Source: Myxococcales bacterium
Lineage (GTDB): Bacteria > Myxococcota_A > UBA796 > GCA-2862545
Reading direction: 5' to 3'
DNA length: 64,000 nucleotides
NCBI GenBank assembly: GCA_019634415.1
Contig: JAHQVJ010000093.1
Location: forward strand, 62,001-126,000
Position 1 is the stretch's first letter. Each line of letters begins with the position of its first letter. Position numbers and translations under genes: made by a program. The notes under the pieces are model-generated. The model ran no database searches, was not told the DNA's origin, and saw only the letters and a program-made list of their open reading frames with translations. Positions 44,154 to 53,349 of the stretch are shown here, piece by piece.

Positions 44154-46668
44154 GCCTGTGACCCAGACGCTGGAGTCGGGTCTGATCTTGGCGGTGCAGC
44201 CGCTACCCGACTCCACCGTGACGTCTGCGCACCTGTGGTTCGAGGCCGGCTCGGCCGACGAGAAGCCCGAGGAAGTGGGCGCGGCCCACTTCGTCGAGCA
44301 CCTCCTGTTCAAGGGCACGCCCTCGCGCGGCGTGGGCCAGGTGGCAGCGGAGATCGAGGGGTTGGGCGGCGATCTGAACGCGTGGACCAGCTGGGACGAG
44401 ACCTGCCTGCACGCCACGGTGGCGGCCGACGCCACCGACCAAGCGCTGGACGTGCTGTTCGACATGGCCACCCGCTCGGTCTTCGACGCCGAAGAGCTGG
44501 AGCGGGAGCGACTGGTCGTGCTGGAGGAGCTGCGGGGCTACGAAGACGATCCCGACGCGGTGGCCGAGGATCGACTGCACGCGCGGCTGTTCGGCAACCA
44601 TCCCTACGGCCGCCCCGTGGTGGGCACGGTGGACGGCGTGCAAGGCGTGTCGCGCGATGCGCTGATGGCCTTCTGGCGCAGGCACTATCACCCCGGCCGC
44701 GCGATCCTGGCGGTGGCCGGGCCCGTGGACCTGCCGTCGGTGGCGGAGTCGGCCGGCCGCCTGATCAACGGCTGGCAGCACGGGTCCAAGCGGCGTCGGA
44801 TCCGCGCCGTTCGCCCTCGACGTGGCGGACGGGAGCTGGTGCCGCGCTCGTTCTCGTCGGTGGCCGTGCTGCTGGGCTGGCCGGGCCCTCCCATGGATCA
44901 CGAGGATCAGGCAGCTCTGGACGTGCTCGCCCACGGACTCGGCGTGGGCGCGGCCTCGCGGCTGCAGGTGGCGTTGGATCTCGAGGGAGGGCTGGCGAGC
45001 ATGGTGTGGGCGGACGCCAGCGCCTGGCTCGCGGGCGGCATGTTCACCGTGGGCTTCCAGTGCGGCGACACGCAGGGCGCCATCACCCGCGCCCTGTCGG
45101 AGATGCACCGCGTGGTGCGAAGTGGGCTGTCGGCGCAAGAGGTCCACAGCGCGCGCACTGGCGTGCTCACGGACCTGCTGTTCGCCACCGAGACCACCCA
45201 CGGCGTGGCCTCCGAGCTGGTGTGGTCGGTGGCGCGCCGGCGCGATCCCAGCGATCTGGCGGTCTACCGCAAGGCGGTGGCCGCGGTGACCACCGGGGAC
45301 GTGCGGCGGGTGGCCGCCCGGTGGCTCGATCCCGGCCGGGCACAGGTGGTGGTGCTCGATCGTGCACTGTCCACGCGGCAGCTCTCGGCGGCCGTGCGCC
45401 GAGCGGAGCCGCCGGCCACCGTGCCGCGCACCAGCCGGACCCTCGGCCGCAGCACCGTGCACGAGGTGGGCGGGCTCAGGGTGGGGCTGCTTCCCGATGG
45501 CGGCCCCCTGGTGGGGGTGCAGATCCTGGCGGGAGGCGGGCAGCTCCTCGAGAGCGCGCGCACCGCCGGCCTGACGGAAGCGTGGGCGCGCAGCGTGGTG
45601 AGGGGGGCTGGCCGCTTCGACTCCGTGGCATTGAGCACCCGGCTCGACGAGATCGGCGGACGACTCGATGCGGGCTGTGGGCTGTGCACCCAGTGGGTGC
45701 GGGCCACCTTTCCCGCGCAGCACCTCACCGAAGGGCTCGATCTGCTCGGCGGCGTGCTGCTCGAGCCGCACTTCGCCGCGGACGACTGGGCGAACACCCG
45801 AGAGGCGATGCTCGACGACATCGCAGCGCTGTCCGACGACGCGGCAGCGGTGGGTGGGCTGGCCCTGTGGCAGGCGCTGTGGCCCAAGCATCCGTGGCGG
45901 CTGCCGTTCCTGGGTACGGCCGCCTCTGTGTCGCGCACCACGCCGGCGAAGCTGGCCGCCGTCCACACGGCGACGATGACGGCCCCGAACCTGGTGGTGG
46001 CGCTGTCGGGCGGCTTCGAACCCGAGGAGGTGCTGCACACCATGGAGCTGTGGGCCGAGCACCTGCCCAGCGCGCTGCCTCCCCTGCCCCGTCCGGAGGC
46101 CGGAGCCCCACGCTCGGGTCAGCGCGCCCGACGGGCCGGCACCCGCCAGGCCCAGGTGATGTGGGGGGCGCGTGGCGTGGCCGCCACCCATGGCGACGCC
46201 CTGACGCTCACGGTGGCGGAGCACCTGCTGGACTCCCAGGCGGGCCGGCTCTTCGTGGCGCTGCGCGAGACCCGTGGGCTCGCCTACTCCGTGTGGGCGC
46301 GCAACACCGCGGCCATCGGCGGCGGCACCTTCTCCGCCGGCCTGTCCACCGATCCCGAGCGGGCGGCGGAGGCGGCCAGCGGCCTGCGCGAGGTGATCGC
46401 CACCCTCGCCCACGAGGGCCCCACCCCCGACGAGCTCGCGCGCACCACGCGGATGCTCGCTGGGCTGGAGGCCATGCGGCTACAGCGCGTCAGCGCGCGG
46501 GCGCTGGCCCTGTCGCGCGCCATGTTCCACAACGGTCGGTACGGGATCGAGGCGCTGCAGGAGCGCCTCGCGCGCATCACCCCTGCCGATGTCCAGCGGG
46601 CGCTGCAGGCGCTGACCTTGGACTCCGGCGTGGAGATCACGGTGATGCCGCTGCCCGATGGAGACTGA
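44146..46668 (+). CDS. M16 family zinc peptidase, two-unit form
   Basis: The N-terminal unit has the inverted zinc motif HFVEH near residues 48-52, with GTPSRG after it and the downstream Glu in RLVVLEELRGYEDD. The second half (about 440-840) repeats the fold without the zinc motif, and contains LRETRGLAYSVWA near 705-717, the typical Arg-Tyr region. One chain of 840 residues thus carries an active and an inactive unit, as in PqqL-type enzymes. There is no clear signal peptide. Start is ATG at 44146. It precedes hemW with an 11-base overlap. Confidence 0.88.
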   Translation: MDRPVTQTLESGLILAVQPLPDSTVTSAHLWFEAGSADEKPEEVGAAHFVEHLLFKGTPSRGVGQVAAEIEGLGGDLNAWTSWDETCLHATVAADATDQALDVLFDMATRSVFDAEELERERLVVLEELRGYEDDPDAVAEDRLHARLFGNHPYGRPVVGTVDGVQGVSRDALMAFWRRHYHPGRAILAVAGPVDLPSVAESAGRLINGWQHGSKRRRIRAVRPRRGGRELVPRSFSSVAVLLGWPGPPMDHEDQAALDVLAHGLGVGAASRLQVALDLEGGLASMVWADASAWLAGGMFTVGFQCGDTQGAITRALSEMHRVVRSGLSAQEVHSARTGVLTDLLFATETTHGVASELVWSVARRRDPSDLAVYRKAVAAVTTGDVRRVAARWLDPGRAQVVVLDRALSTRQLSAAVRRAEPPATVPRTSRTLGRSTVHEVGGLRVGLLPDGGPLVGVQILAGGGQLLESARTAGLTEAWARSVVRGAGRFDSVALSTRLDEIGGRLDAGCGLCTQWVRATFPAQHLTEGLDLLGGVLLEPHFAADDWANTREAMLDDIAALSDDAAAVGGLALWQALWPKHPWRLPFLGTAASVSRTTPAKLAAVHTATMTAPNLVVALSGGFEPEEVLHTMELWAEHLPSALPPLPRPEAGAPRSGQRARRAGTRQAQVMWGARGVAATHGDALTLTVAEHLLDSQAGRLFVALRETRGLAYSVWARNTAAIGGGTFSAGLSTDPERAAEAASGLREVIATLAHEGPTPDELARTTRMLAGLEAMRLQRVSARALALSRAMFHNGRYGIEALQERLARITPADVQRALQALTLDSGVEITVMPLPDGD

Positions 46669-47815
46669 CGGGCGCTGGGGCTGCTACGTGCACGTGCCGT
46701 GGTGCCGGGCGCGCTGTCCGTACTGCCACTTCTATGTGGTGACCGAGGGCGAGGAGCGCCAGCCCGCCTTCGTGGAGCAGGTGCTCCGCGAGCACCACTG
46801 GCGATCGAGCGCCTTCGCCGGCCCTGCCCACACCCTGTACCTGGGAGGCGGAACGCCCTCGCGGCTGCAGCCCGACGTACTGACGCGCCTGCTGCGCGGG
46901 ATCGCCACGCAGCCCGGGGCCGAGATCAGCGCCGAGGTGAACCCCGAGGACCTCACCCCACAGTGGCTGCAGGCCGCACAGCAGGCGGGCCTGAACCGGA
47001 TCTCGCTCGGCGTGCAGACGCTGGGCCCCGCGGCTTCGCGGCGCCTGGGCCGCGCACACACCCGTGCACAGGCGCAACAGGCCATGCAGCTGCTGGCCCG
47101 CAGCTCCCTACGCTCGTGGTCCACCGATCTCATCTTCGCCGTGCCCGGCCAGACGCTGCCGGACCTCGACGCCGACCTGCAGGCCGTGATCGACGGGGGA
47201 GCCCCCCACGTGTCCATCTACGGGCTCACCATCGAGCCCGACACCGCCTTCGCGCGCGCCCGAGCGCGGGGCTCGCTGCCGGACGTCGCTCCCGAGCTGT
47301 GGCGACGCATGTACGACCACATCGTGCAGCGCCTCACGGACGCAGGCCTGCAGCGCTACGAGGTGAGCAACTTCGCCCGTCCCTCGCATCGGTGCGTCCA
47401 CAACGAGCTGTACTGGACGGCACGGCCCTACATGGGACTGGGTCCCGGGGCGCATGGCTACGCACCCGACGGCACGCGCACCATCAACGCGCCCGATCTG
47501 GCGGTGTACCTCGACCGTCACCCGCCCCCTGCGCAGACCGAGCACCCCACCCCACGCCAGGCCGCCGCGGATCTCGTGCTGTGCTCGCTGCGCGGCGTCG
47601 ATGGCCTCGATCTGGACCGCCTACAGCGCACCGGACACCGCCTCGACCCCGGCACGCTGACCGCGCTGGTCAAGGGCGGACTGGCCGTGCGAACCGCGAA
47701 TCGGCTCTCCCTCGCCGACGCAGGTTTTCCCGTCGCTGACGGTGTCGTGCGTCGACTCCTGGATACGCTGATGCAGGTGGGGGCCCACCCGGGCGAACCC
47801 GATCGCCTGGGTTAA
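46658..47815 (+). CDS. hemW: HemW-type radical SAM protein
   Basis: HemW is a radical SAM protein related to coproporphyrinogen dehydrogenase and thought to handle heme. The cluster motif CRARCPYC (CX3CX2C) is at residues 17-24. LGGGTPS near 62-68 and NRISLGVQTLGP near 112-123 are family motifs, as is PYMGLGPGAHGY near 259-270. Length is 385. The N-terminal VHVPWCRARCPYC agrees with HemW over the anaerobic HemN, which has a different order. Confidence 0.92.
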   Translation: METDGRWGCYVHVPWCRARCPYCHFYVVTEGEERQPAFVEQVLREHHWRSSAFAGPAHTLYLGGGTPSRLQPDVLTRLLRGIATQPGAEISAEVNPEDLTPQWLQAAQQAGLNRISLGVQTLGPAASRRLGRAHTRAQAQQAMQLLARSSLRSWSTDLIFAVPGQTLPDLDADLQAVIDGGAPHVSIYGLTIEPDTAFARARARGSLPDVAPELWRRMYDHIVQRLTDAGLQRYEVSNFARPSHRCVHNELYWTARPYMGLGPGAHGYAPDGTRTINAPDLAVYLDRHPPPAQTEHPTPRQAAADLVLCSLRGVDGLDLDRLQRTGHRLDPGTLTALVKGGLAVRTANRLSLADAGFPVADGVVRRLLDTLMQVGAHPGEPDRLG

Positions 47816-47861
47816 GGTCACGGCCCGTGTGGGCCACCCCGCCAGGTTGACATCGTCGAAC

Positions 47862-47866
47862 GGAGG
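47862..47866 (+). promoter_or_regulatory. Ribosome binding site of dnaJ
   Basis: GGAGG seven bases before the GTG at 47874. It places the start directly at the J domain and argues against a 15-residue longer frame. Confidence 0.65.
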
Positions 47867-47873
47867 GGCCTTC

Positions 47874-48941
47874 GTGGCAACGCGCGACTACTACAACATC
47901 CTGGGCGTCGAGCGCGGAGCGTCGTCCGACGACATCAAGCGAGCGTACCGGGTCCTCGCGCGCCGGTGGCACCCCGACCGAAACCAGGACGACGCCGACG
48001 CGGACACCCGGTTCAAAGACATCACCGAGGCCTATCGCACGCTGTCGGATCCCGAGAAGCGCGTGCGCTACGACCGCCTCGGCCCCTTGTACACCGAGGA
48101 CGGCCGTCCTCCGCGCCCCGAAGACATCAACGAGGTGGTGGGCAACGTGTGGAACAACATCTTCCGCCGCAAGAAGGGCGATCGCGGCGAGGACCTGCGC
48201 TACACGGCGTCCTTGAGCCTGGAGGAGGTCGCCACCGGCACCGACAAGGAGGTGGTGGTTCCGCGGTTCGTGCGCTGCGCCACCTGCGACGGCGACGGCG
48301 CGGATCCCGAGGGCGGCAAGGAGACCTGCGAGGTCTGCAGTGGAAGCGGTCGCGCCACCGGGCCACGGATCCTCTCCACCAGCTGCTACCACTGCAAGGG
48401 CAAGGGCTACAACGTGGTGCAGCGCTGCTCCAGCTGCGGCGGAGATGGCCGGCAGGGTGTGGAGGACACCATCCGCGTGAAGGTGAACCCAGGGGTGAGC
48501 ACCGGCCAGAAGCTCAAGGTGGCCGGCAAGGGCAACGCGGCCCGCGGAGAGGGAGAGTCGGGCGATCTGTACGTGATCGTCAGCGTGGAGGATCACCCGC
48601 TGTTCCGTCGACGCGGAGACGACCTACTGATCGAGCTGCCCCTCACCTTCCTCGAGCTCACCGAGGGAGCCGACGTGTCCGTGCCCACGCTGGAGGGAAC
48701 CACCACCATTCGCATCCCCAGTGGCAGCGAACCCGGTAAGGTGCTGCGTCTCGCCGAGCGTGGTCTGCCCAAGCTCGGCGGCACCACCCGAGGCGATCTG
48801 CACATCCAGCTCATGCTCGAGGTCCCCGCAGACCTCACCCCTGAACGCGTGGCGGCCCTTCGCGACTGGGCGGATCAGCTCCCCCCCTCCGCCCATCCAC
48901 GCCGCGCACAGTTCGACAAGCTCGTCGAGGACAGAGGATGA
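47874..48941 (+). CDS. dnaJ: DnaJ-type Hsp40 co-chaperone
   Basis: The J domain is at residues 3-66, with HPD in RRWHPDRNQ. It is followed by a linker that is acidic and Arg/Pro-rich rather than Gly/Phe-rich. The zinc centre has all four CxxCxGxG repeats (CATCDGDG, CEVCSGSG, CYHCKGKG, CSSCGGDG). The C-terminal substrate domain follows. Length is 355, close to classic DnaJ. The missing G/F stretch may change how it controls Hsp70. The start is GTG at 47874. The DnaK-like gene of this window is 8 kb away. Confidence 0.9.
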   Translation: MATRDYYNILGVERGASSDDIKRAYRVLARRWHPDRNQDDADADTRFKDITEAYRTLSDPEKRVRYDRLGPLYTEDGRPPRPEDINEVVGNVWNNIFRRKKGDRGEDLRYTASLSLEEVATGTDKEVVVPRFVRCATCDGDGADPEGGKETCEVCSGSGRATGPRILSTSCYHCKGKGYNVVQRCSSCGGDGRQGVEDTIRVKVNPGVSTGQKLKVAGKGNAARGEGESGDLYVIVSVEDHPLFRRRGDDLLIELPLTFLELTEGADVSVPTLEGTTTIRIPSGSEPGKVLRLAERGLPKLGGTTRGDLHIQLMLEVPADLTPERVAALRDWADQLPPSAHPRRAQFDKLVEDRG

Positions 48942-50893
48942 ACGTGTCTATCAGAACAGCTCTCTGCACCGTGATCATGGCTGCATTGGTGTCGTTGGTG
49001 CCAGCGGACGGCCACGCCAAGCGCCGGAAGGGTCCACCCGACGTGGTGCAGAACGCCCTGGCCACCGCCCCCTCCGATCGCGCCTCGGCCATCAGCATGC
49101 TGGAGGCCTCCCTGGCGGGACGCAAGCCGGGAGCCGAGTCCCTCGAGATCATGCTGCACGCCGGCGAGCAGCGCCGGCTCAACGGCGACACCGAGGAAGC
49201 GCGCACCTGGTTCGCCAAGGTGCTCGAGGCAGACGCCACCTCCGAGTTCGCCCAATCCGCCCGGCTCGGCCAGAGCCTGATCAAGGCGGCCAACGGACAG
49301 ATGGGCCGGCGGGTGATGAACACCCTCAACGACGCCTCCGCCAGCGACGTGCTCGACACCCAGAACGCCGATCGGTACTTGTTCCTCGCCATGGATGCCG
49401 CGGCCAAGGATCAGTCGGGCAAGGTGTCGAGCTACGCCAAGAAGTCGCTGCAGTGGGCCCAGTCCGATCGGGATCTGCTGCAGCGGATCCAGAGCACCCT
49501 CGACACCTTGGCCGAGACCCCTCCCGACGAGGTGGACCCCACCTTGGCCGAGGGCCCCGGCGGGCCGCTCGAGAAGGCCATCGAGGCCTACATCGCGGGC
49601 GACTTCTCCAGCGCGCGGCGCCTCGCCGAGAAGGCGAGCAAGGACAACGATCCGCTGATGAGCGAGCGCGCGACCGGCATGCTCCAGACCCTGGACGCCG
49701 CGCCCGTCCGACGCGACCTGATCACCGTGCTCCTCCCCCTGTCCGATCGCTACGAGGCCGTCGGCAACAACATCCGTGAGGCCCTGAGCTACGGCTACGG
49801 ACGGGGTGCCGCACGCCTGCAGTTCGTCGACTCGGGAAGCACCGCCGAGACCGCCGTGGCCGCCATGGAGCGCGCGGTCCTCACCGACGGCGCCATCGCA
49901 GTGGTGGGTCCGCTGCTCACCGACGAGACGGAGGCCGTGGTGCAGGCGGCCGAGCGCCTGGCGGTACCGCTGCTGTCGCTGTCTCAGGCCTTCGAGACCC
50001 CCGAGGAGGGGGTGTGGGGCTTCCAGGCCATGTACACCCGCGGAGACCAGGTCACGGCACTGCTGGACTGGGCCATGGGGTCCATGGGCATGACCGACTT
50101 CGCCGTGTTCTCCCCCGACAACGACTTCGGTCACAACGCGGTGGACCTGTTCAAGGCCGGTGTGGAGGAGCGACAGGGCAACATCGCCGCCCACGGCACC
50201 TACTCCGCCGAAGAGCAGAACCTGCTTCCCTTCGCGTCGGAGTTCGGTGAGCGCGAAGGAGACCTCGACGCGCTGCGCGAGCGAGCGCGTCGCAACGGCG
50301 GCAACCCCGACACCGTGGTCGTGCCTCCCGTGGTCAACTTCCAGGGGCTCTTCCTGCCCGAGAACGCCCGACGCACACCGCTGGCTTGCGCAGCCCTGGC
50401 CTACAACGAGTTCCCCATGGGCACCTTCCAGCCCAAGCGCGACAGCCCCGAGATCCCGCTGCTGGGCCTGTCCACCTGGAACACCAAGGAGCTGGTGAGC
50501 ACCGGCAACGAGTACACCCGCAACAGCCTGTTCCCCGACGTCTTCTCGTCCACCGTGGCCGGAGACGACGACCCCTTCGTGCTGGCCTACCAGGCCGCCA
50601 CCGGCCGCAGCCCCTCCGCGCTGGAGGCCGCGACGGTGGACGCCGGACGACTGCTGGCTGCCGCCGTCGCCAGCAACCCGGGTCATCGTGGGGCGTTCCG
50701 GCAGGCACTGCTCGAAGCCAACGTCGCCGAGTCGGTGACCGGAGCCTCGGGCTTCGATCCCGAGACCCTTCGTGCGAAGCGGAACATGATGATCCTCACC
50801 ATCACCCGCAGCACGCTGGAGCGGGTCGGCGAGGTGCCCCTGTACGGTGCCGAGCCGCGTGTCTATGAAGAGCCCGACCCCAAGCAGCGCTGA
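48938..50893 (+). CDS. LpoA-like periplasmic TPR and type 1 receptor-fold protein
   Basis: A signal peptide of about 27 residues ends near GHAK. Residues about 35-250 are TPR-like helices. Residues about 260-630 resemble a type 1 periplasmic-binding fold: DLITVLLPLSDRYEAVGNNIREAL, AVVGPLLTDETEAVVQAAERL and FAVFSPDNDFGHNAVDLF. This order is that of LpoA, which activates the peptidoglycan synthase PBP1A from the outer membrane. Unlike LpoA it shows no lipobox. The ATG overlaps the dnaJ stop. It may bind a ligand or a cell-wall synthase. Confidence 0.7.
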   Translation: MNVSIRTALCTVIMAALVSLVPADGHAKRRKGPPDVVQNALATAPSDRASAISMLEASLAGRKPGAESLEIMLHAGEQRRLNGDTEEARTWFAKVLEADATSEFAQSARLGQSLIKAANGQMGRRVMNTLNDASASDVLDTQNADRYLFLAMDAAAKDQSGKVSSYAKKSLQWAQSDRDLLQRIQSTLDTLAETPPDEVDPTLAEGPGGPLEKAIEAYIAGDFSSARRLAEKASKDNDPLMSERATGMLQTLDAAPVRRDLITVLLPLSDRYEAVGNNIREALSYGYGRGAARLQFVDSGSTAETAVAAMERAVLTDGAIAVVGPLLTDETEAVVQAAERLAVPLLSLSQAFETPEEGVWGFQAMYTRGDQVTALLDWAMGSMGMTDFAVFSPDNDFGHNAVDLFKAGVEERQGNIAAHGTYSAEEQNLLPFASEFGEREGDLDALRERARRNGGNPDTVVVPPVVNFQGLFLPENARRTPLACAALAYNEFPMGTFQPKRDSPEIPLLGLSTWNTKELVSTGNEYTRNSLFPDVFSSTVAGDDDPFVLAYQAATGRSPSALEAATVDAGRLLAAAVASNPGHRGAFRQALLEANVAESVTGASGFDPETLRAKRNMMILTITRSTLERVGEVPLYGAEPRVYEEPDPKQR

Positions 50894-51094
50894 TGGGGGC
50901 GGCACCCTTGTGGCATCCCCGCACCCGTTTCGGTAGCATGAAGTCGATGCCGTACGTGGTATGGCGACACTGAGCGACTCGTTATCCTGGAACCCTCAGA
51001 ACCCAGCCCTTCCATCGTCACCGCGGACGATCCCGAGCAGCGAATCATCGACCTGCTGCTCAGGGGTCGATCCACGCGCCCGGACTGGCTGACG
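50894..51094 (+). promoter_or_regulatory. Gap before thiL; contains its likely N-terminal coding part
   Basis: Frame 2 is open from 50942 and encodes EQRIIDLLLRGRSTRPDWLT just before the first GTG at 51095, which resembles the N-terminus of ThiL. No ATG or GTG is found there in frame. Candidate starts are CTG at 50987 or ATC at 51014. An ATG at 50961 lies in another frame that ends within 45 codons. Confidence 0.4.
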
Positions 51095-51964
51095 GTGGAC
51101 GCTGGAGACGACTGCGCCGTGGTGGGCTCCGATCAGGCGGTCACGGTGGACACGCTGGTGGAGGGTGTGCACTTCGACCACCGCCTGTCGCCCATGGACA
51201 TAGGCTACAAGGCCGTCGCCGTGTCCGTGTCGGATCTGGCCGCCATGGGAGCCATGCCCCAGTGGCTGCTGCTCGGACTGTCCCTGCCCCGCACGGGGGT
51301 GCAGGGCTGGGCCACGGCCTTCTCCGAGGGCCTCGTCGAGGCGTGCGACCGGTTCGGGGTACACCTCGTGGGAGGAGACGTCACGCGTGTTCCCGATGGC
51401 GCGCCCCGCGTGGTGAGCACCACGGTCGCCGGCCGCGTGCCCGACCCACCCCTCACCCGCAGCGGTGCGCGCCCCGGCGATCGGATCTGGGTCACGGGCA
51501 CCCCCGGCCTCGCCGGAGCTGGGTGGATGCTGGACGATCCCCCCGCCCCCGCGCTCGCTGCCTTGAGGCGGCCCAGGCCACCCCTGGCGTTCGCCGTGGC
51601 AGCGGCGCGACGAGGATGGGTCACGGCGGCCATGGATCTGTCCGACGGGCCCATGGCCGACCTCCCGCGGTTGGCGGCGGCGTCGGGCGTGCAGGCCGTG
51701 CTCGACCCAGACGCCCTGCCGGTGCCCGAGGGGCTGGCTCGTCACCCCGCGCTTCGACGCGCACAGCTGTGTGGCGGCGATGACTACCAGCTGTTGTTCA
51801 CCGCCCCCGACTCCGCCGACTCGGCCATCGAGACGCTCGCGGCGGAGCACGACGTGCGCGCCACTGCCGTAGGTCGGATCCGCGAGGGCGCCGGAGCCGT
51901 GCTGGCGAGCGGCGTCTGGCCCACGCCAGTCTTCGCGCACTTCGCGCCGGACGGTGCACCATGA
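51095..51964 (+). CDS. thiL: Thiamine-monophosphate kinase (5' end probably further upstream)
   Basis: ThiL phosphorylates thiamine monophosphate to the active cofactor. The metal and ATP motif DAGDDCAVV is at residues 2-10, then DTLVEGVHFD, DIGYKAVAVSVSDLAAMGA and GGDVTR. The last conserved GGDDYQLLF is near residues 227-235. The GTG at 51095 yields 289 residues and leaves out the first helix of the family; coding-like sequence upstream adds about 30 more, but no normal start codon exists. The stop overlaps the ATG of the next gene (ATGA at 51961-51964). Confidence 0.88.
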   Translation: MDAGDDCAVVGSDQAVTVDTLVEGVHFDHRLSPMDIGYKAVAVSVSDLAAMGAMPQWLLLGLSLPRTGVQGWATAFSEGLVEACDRFGVHLVGGDVTRVPDGAPRVVSTTVAGRVPDPPLTRSGARPGDRIWVTGTPGLAGAGWMLDDPPAPALAALRRPRPPLAFAVAAARRGWVTAAMDLSDGPMADLPRLAAASGVQAVLDPDALPVPEGLARHPALRRAQLCGGDDYQLLFTAPDSADSAIETLAAEHDVRATAVGRIREGAGAVLASGVWPTPVFAHFAPDGAP

Positions 51965-53349
51965 CCGGGTTCGTGGTGGTGTGGGCGGCCGGAGGCTCGA
52001 TCACGTTGGGCAGCGAGCCCGTGGCCTTGGCCGTGCTCGTCGTGCTGTTCGGGGCCTCCTTCTTCTTCTCCGGCAGCGAGACCGCCTACTTCTCCCTGCA
52101 GAAGGTGGATCTGGAGTGGTTCTCGCGCAGCAACGCCAGCGGCAGGCAGGTGTCGTGGCTGCTCGGGCACAGAGCCCCGCTCATCACCACCATCCTGCTC
52201 GGCAACGAGACCGCCAACATCGCCATCTCGGCCACCTGTGCCGGTCTGATCTCCGCGTGGTTGCCCACCATGCCTTGGCTCAACGTGCTGATCCTCACGC
52301 CCGTCCTGGTGCTCGTCTCGGAGATCACCCCCAAGGTCCTGGCGTTTCGCTTCCGTCGCTCCTGGGCGCGCACCGCCGCCTGGCCCCTCACCGCCTTCTT
52401 CTGGGCCGTGATGCCAGCCCGAGTGGTGCTGTCGTGGATCGTCGGAGCCCTCGCCAGCGCGCTCGGAGCGAGCCGAGAGGTGGCGGAGGGCATGCGTCAG
52501 GAGGAGCTGATGGTCTACGTGGACCACGGCGCCGCCGTCGGGGCACTCGATCCGTTGGAGCGCGACATCATCGAGGCGGTCTTCGAGTTCGACGGCATGA
52601 CCGTGGAGCGACTGATGACGCCGCGACCCGACGTCTTCAGCGTGCCGTTGACCATCGACTGGCAGGATCTCCTGGATCAGGCACGCCTCAACGGGCACAG
52701 CCGCATCCCCATCACGGGCAGCCACTCCGACGACATCATGGGCGTGCTCCTCCTCAAGGATCTGCTCCGCTTCCGCCAGCCACCCGCCGACGAGGCGGTG
52801 AGCAACGCGCTCGCCAACGGAGCCGATCGCAGCGCCTCGGCCACCCCACCGATCCCCGCGGCGGCGCTGGGAGCCCCTCCAGGGCCTCGCCAGCTGCGCT
52901 CCCTGCTGCTGCCACCCGTGTTCGTACCGGCCAGCAAGCCCGCCGACTCCATGCTCGAGGAGTTCCTGGAGCGGCGCTTCCACATGGCCTTCGTGGTGGA
53001 CGAGCACGGCACCCTGGTCGGACTCGTCACCCTCGACGACCTCCTGCGAGAGCTGCTCGGCGAGGACGAGATCACCGACGACGGAGAGATCGCGCGACTG
53101 CGCCCCGACACCCTCACCGTCAAGGCCTCCATCGACGTGGAGGACTTCAGCGAGGAGACCGGGATCCATTTGCCCGAGGGCGACTACCACACCCTCGGTG
53201 GCTTCGTGTTCCACGAGCTGGGACGACTGCCGCGCAAGGGAGACGCCGTCGCCCATGGAGACCATCGCTTCGTGGTGGCGAAGATGGAGGGCCGGCGCAT
53301 CGCCGAGGTGGTCGTCCGCTCCCCCGCCGTGGGCCAGGAGGCCGTGTGA
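51961..53349 (+). CDS. CNNM/CorC-family membrane protein (first of two)
   Basis: Hemolysin C/CorC-type protein: an N-terminal CNNM transmembrane domain (about residues 20-170, with ASFFFSGSETAYFSL and LVSEITPKVLAF), a CBS pair (about 205-375, with MTPRPDVFSVPL and FVVDEHGTLVGLVTLDDLL), and a C-terminal CorC_HlyC domain near 390-455. CNNM proteins are linked to magnesium or sodium transport. Between the two CBS domains is a Pro/Ala-rich insert at about 280-315. It is 462 residues and overlaps both neighbours by four bases. Confidence 0.9.
   Translation: MTGFVVVWAAGGSITLGSEPVALAVLVVLFGASFFFSGSETAYFSLQKVDLEWFSRSNASGRQVSWLLGHRAPLITTILLGNETANIAISATCAGLISAWLPTMPWLNVLILTPVLVLVSEITPKVLAFRFRRSWARTAAWPLTAFFWAVMPARVVLSWIVGALASALGASREVAEGMRQEELMVYVDHGAAVGALDPLERDIIEAVFEFDGMTVERLMTPRPDVFSVPLTIDWQDLLDQARLNGHSRIPITGSHSDDIMGVLLLKDLLRFRQPPADEAVSNALANGADRSASATPPIPAAALGAPPGPRQLRSLLLPPVFVPASKPADSMLEEFLERRFHMAFVVDEHGTLVGLVTLDDLLRELLGEDEITDDGEIARLRPDTLTVKASIDVEDFSEETGIHLPEGDYHTLGGFVFHELGRLPRKGDAVAHGDHRFVVAKMEGRRIAEVVVRSPAVGQEAV

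Noticed and set aside
42327-44471. 714-codon minus-strand open frame
   Set aside because: It crosses the ends of three real plus-strand genes and has mirror-type composition.
44203-46413. 736-codon minus-strand open frame opposite the M16 protease
   Set aside because: Gln/His/Arg-rich sequence without family features; a mirror of the real gene, which has an intact zinc motif.
50961-51092. Short plus-strand frame from ATG at 50961
   Set aside because: It ends within 45 codons, is Ser/Pro-rich and overlaps the likely thiL N-terminus in another frame; no ribosome site is seen.
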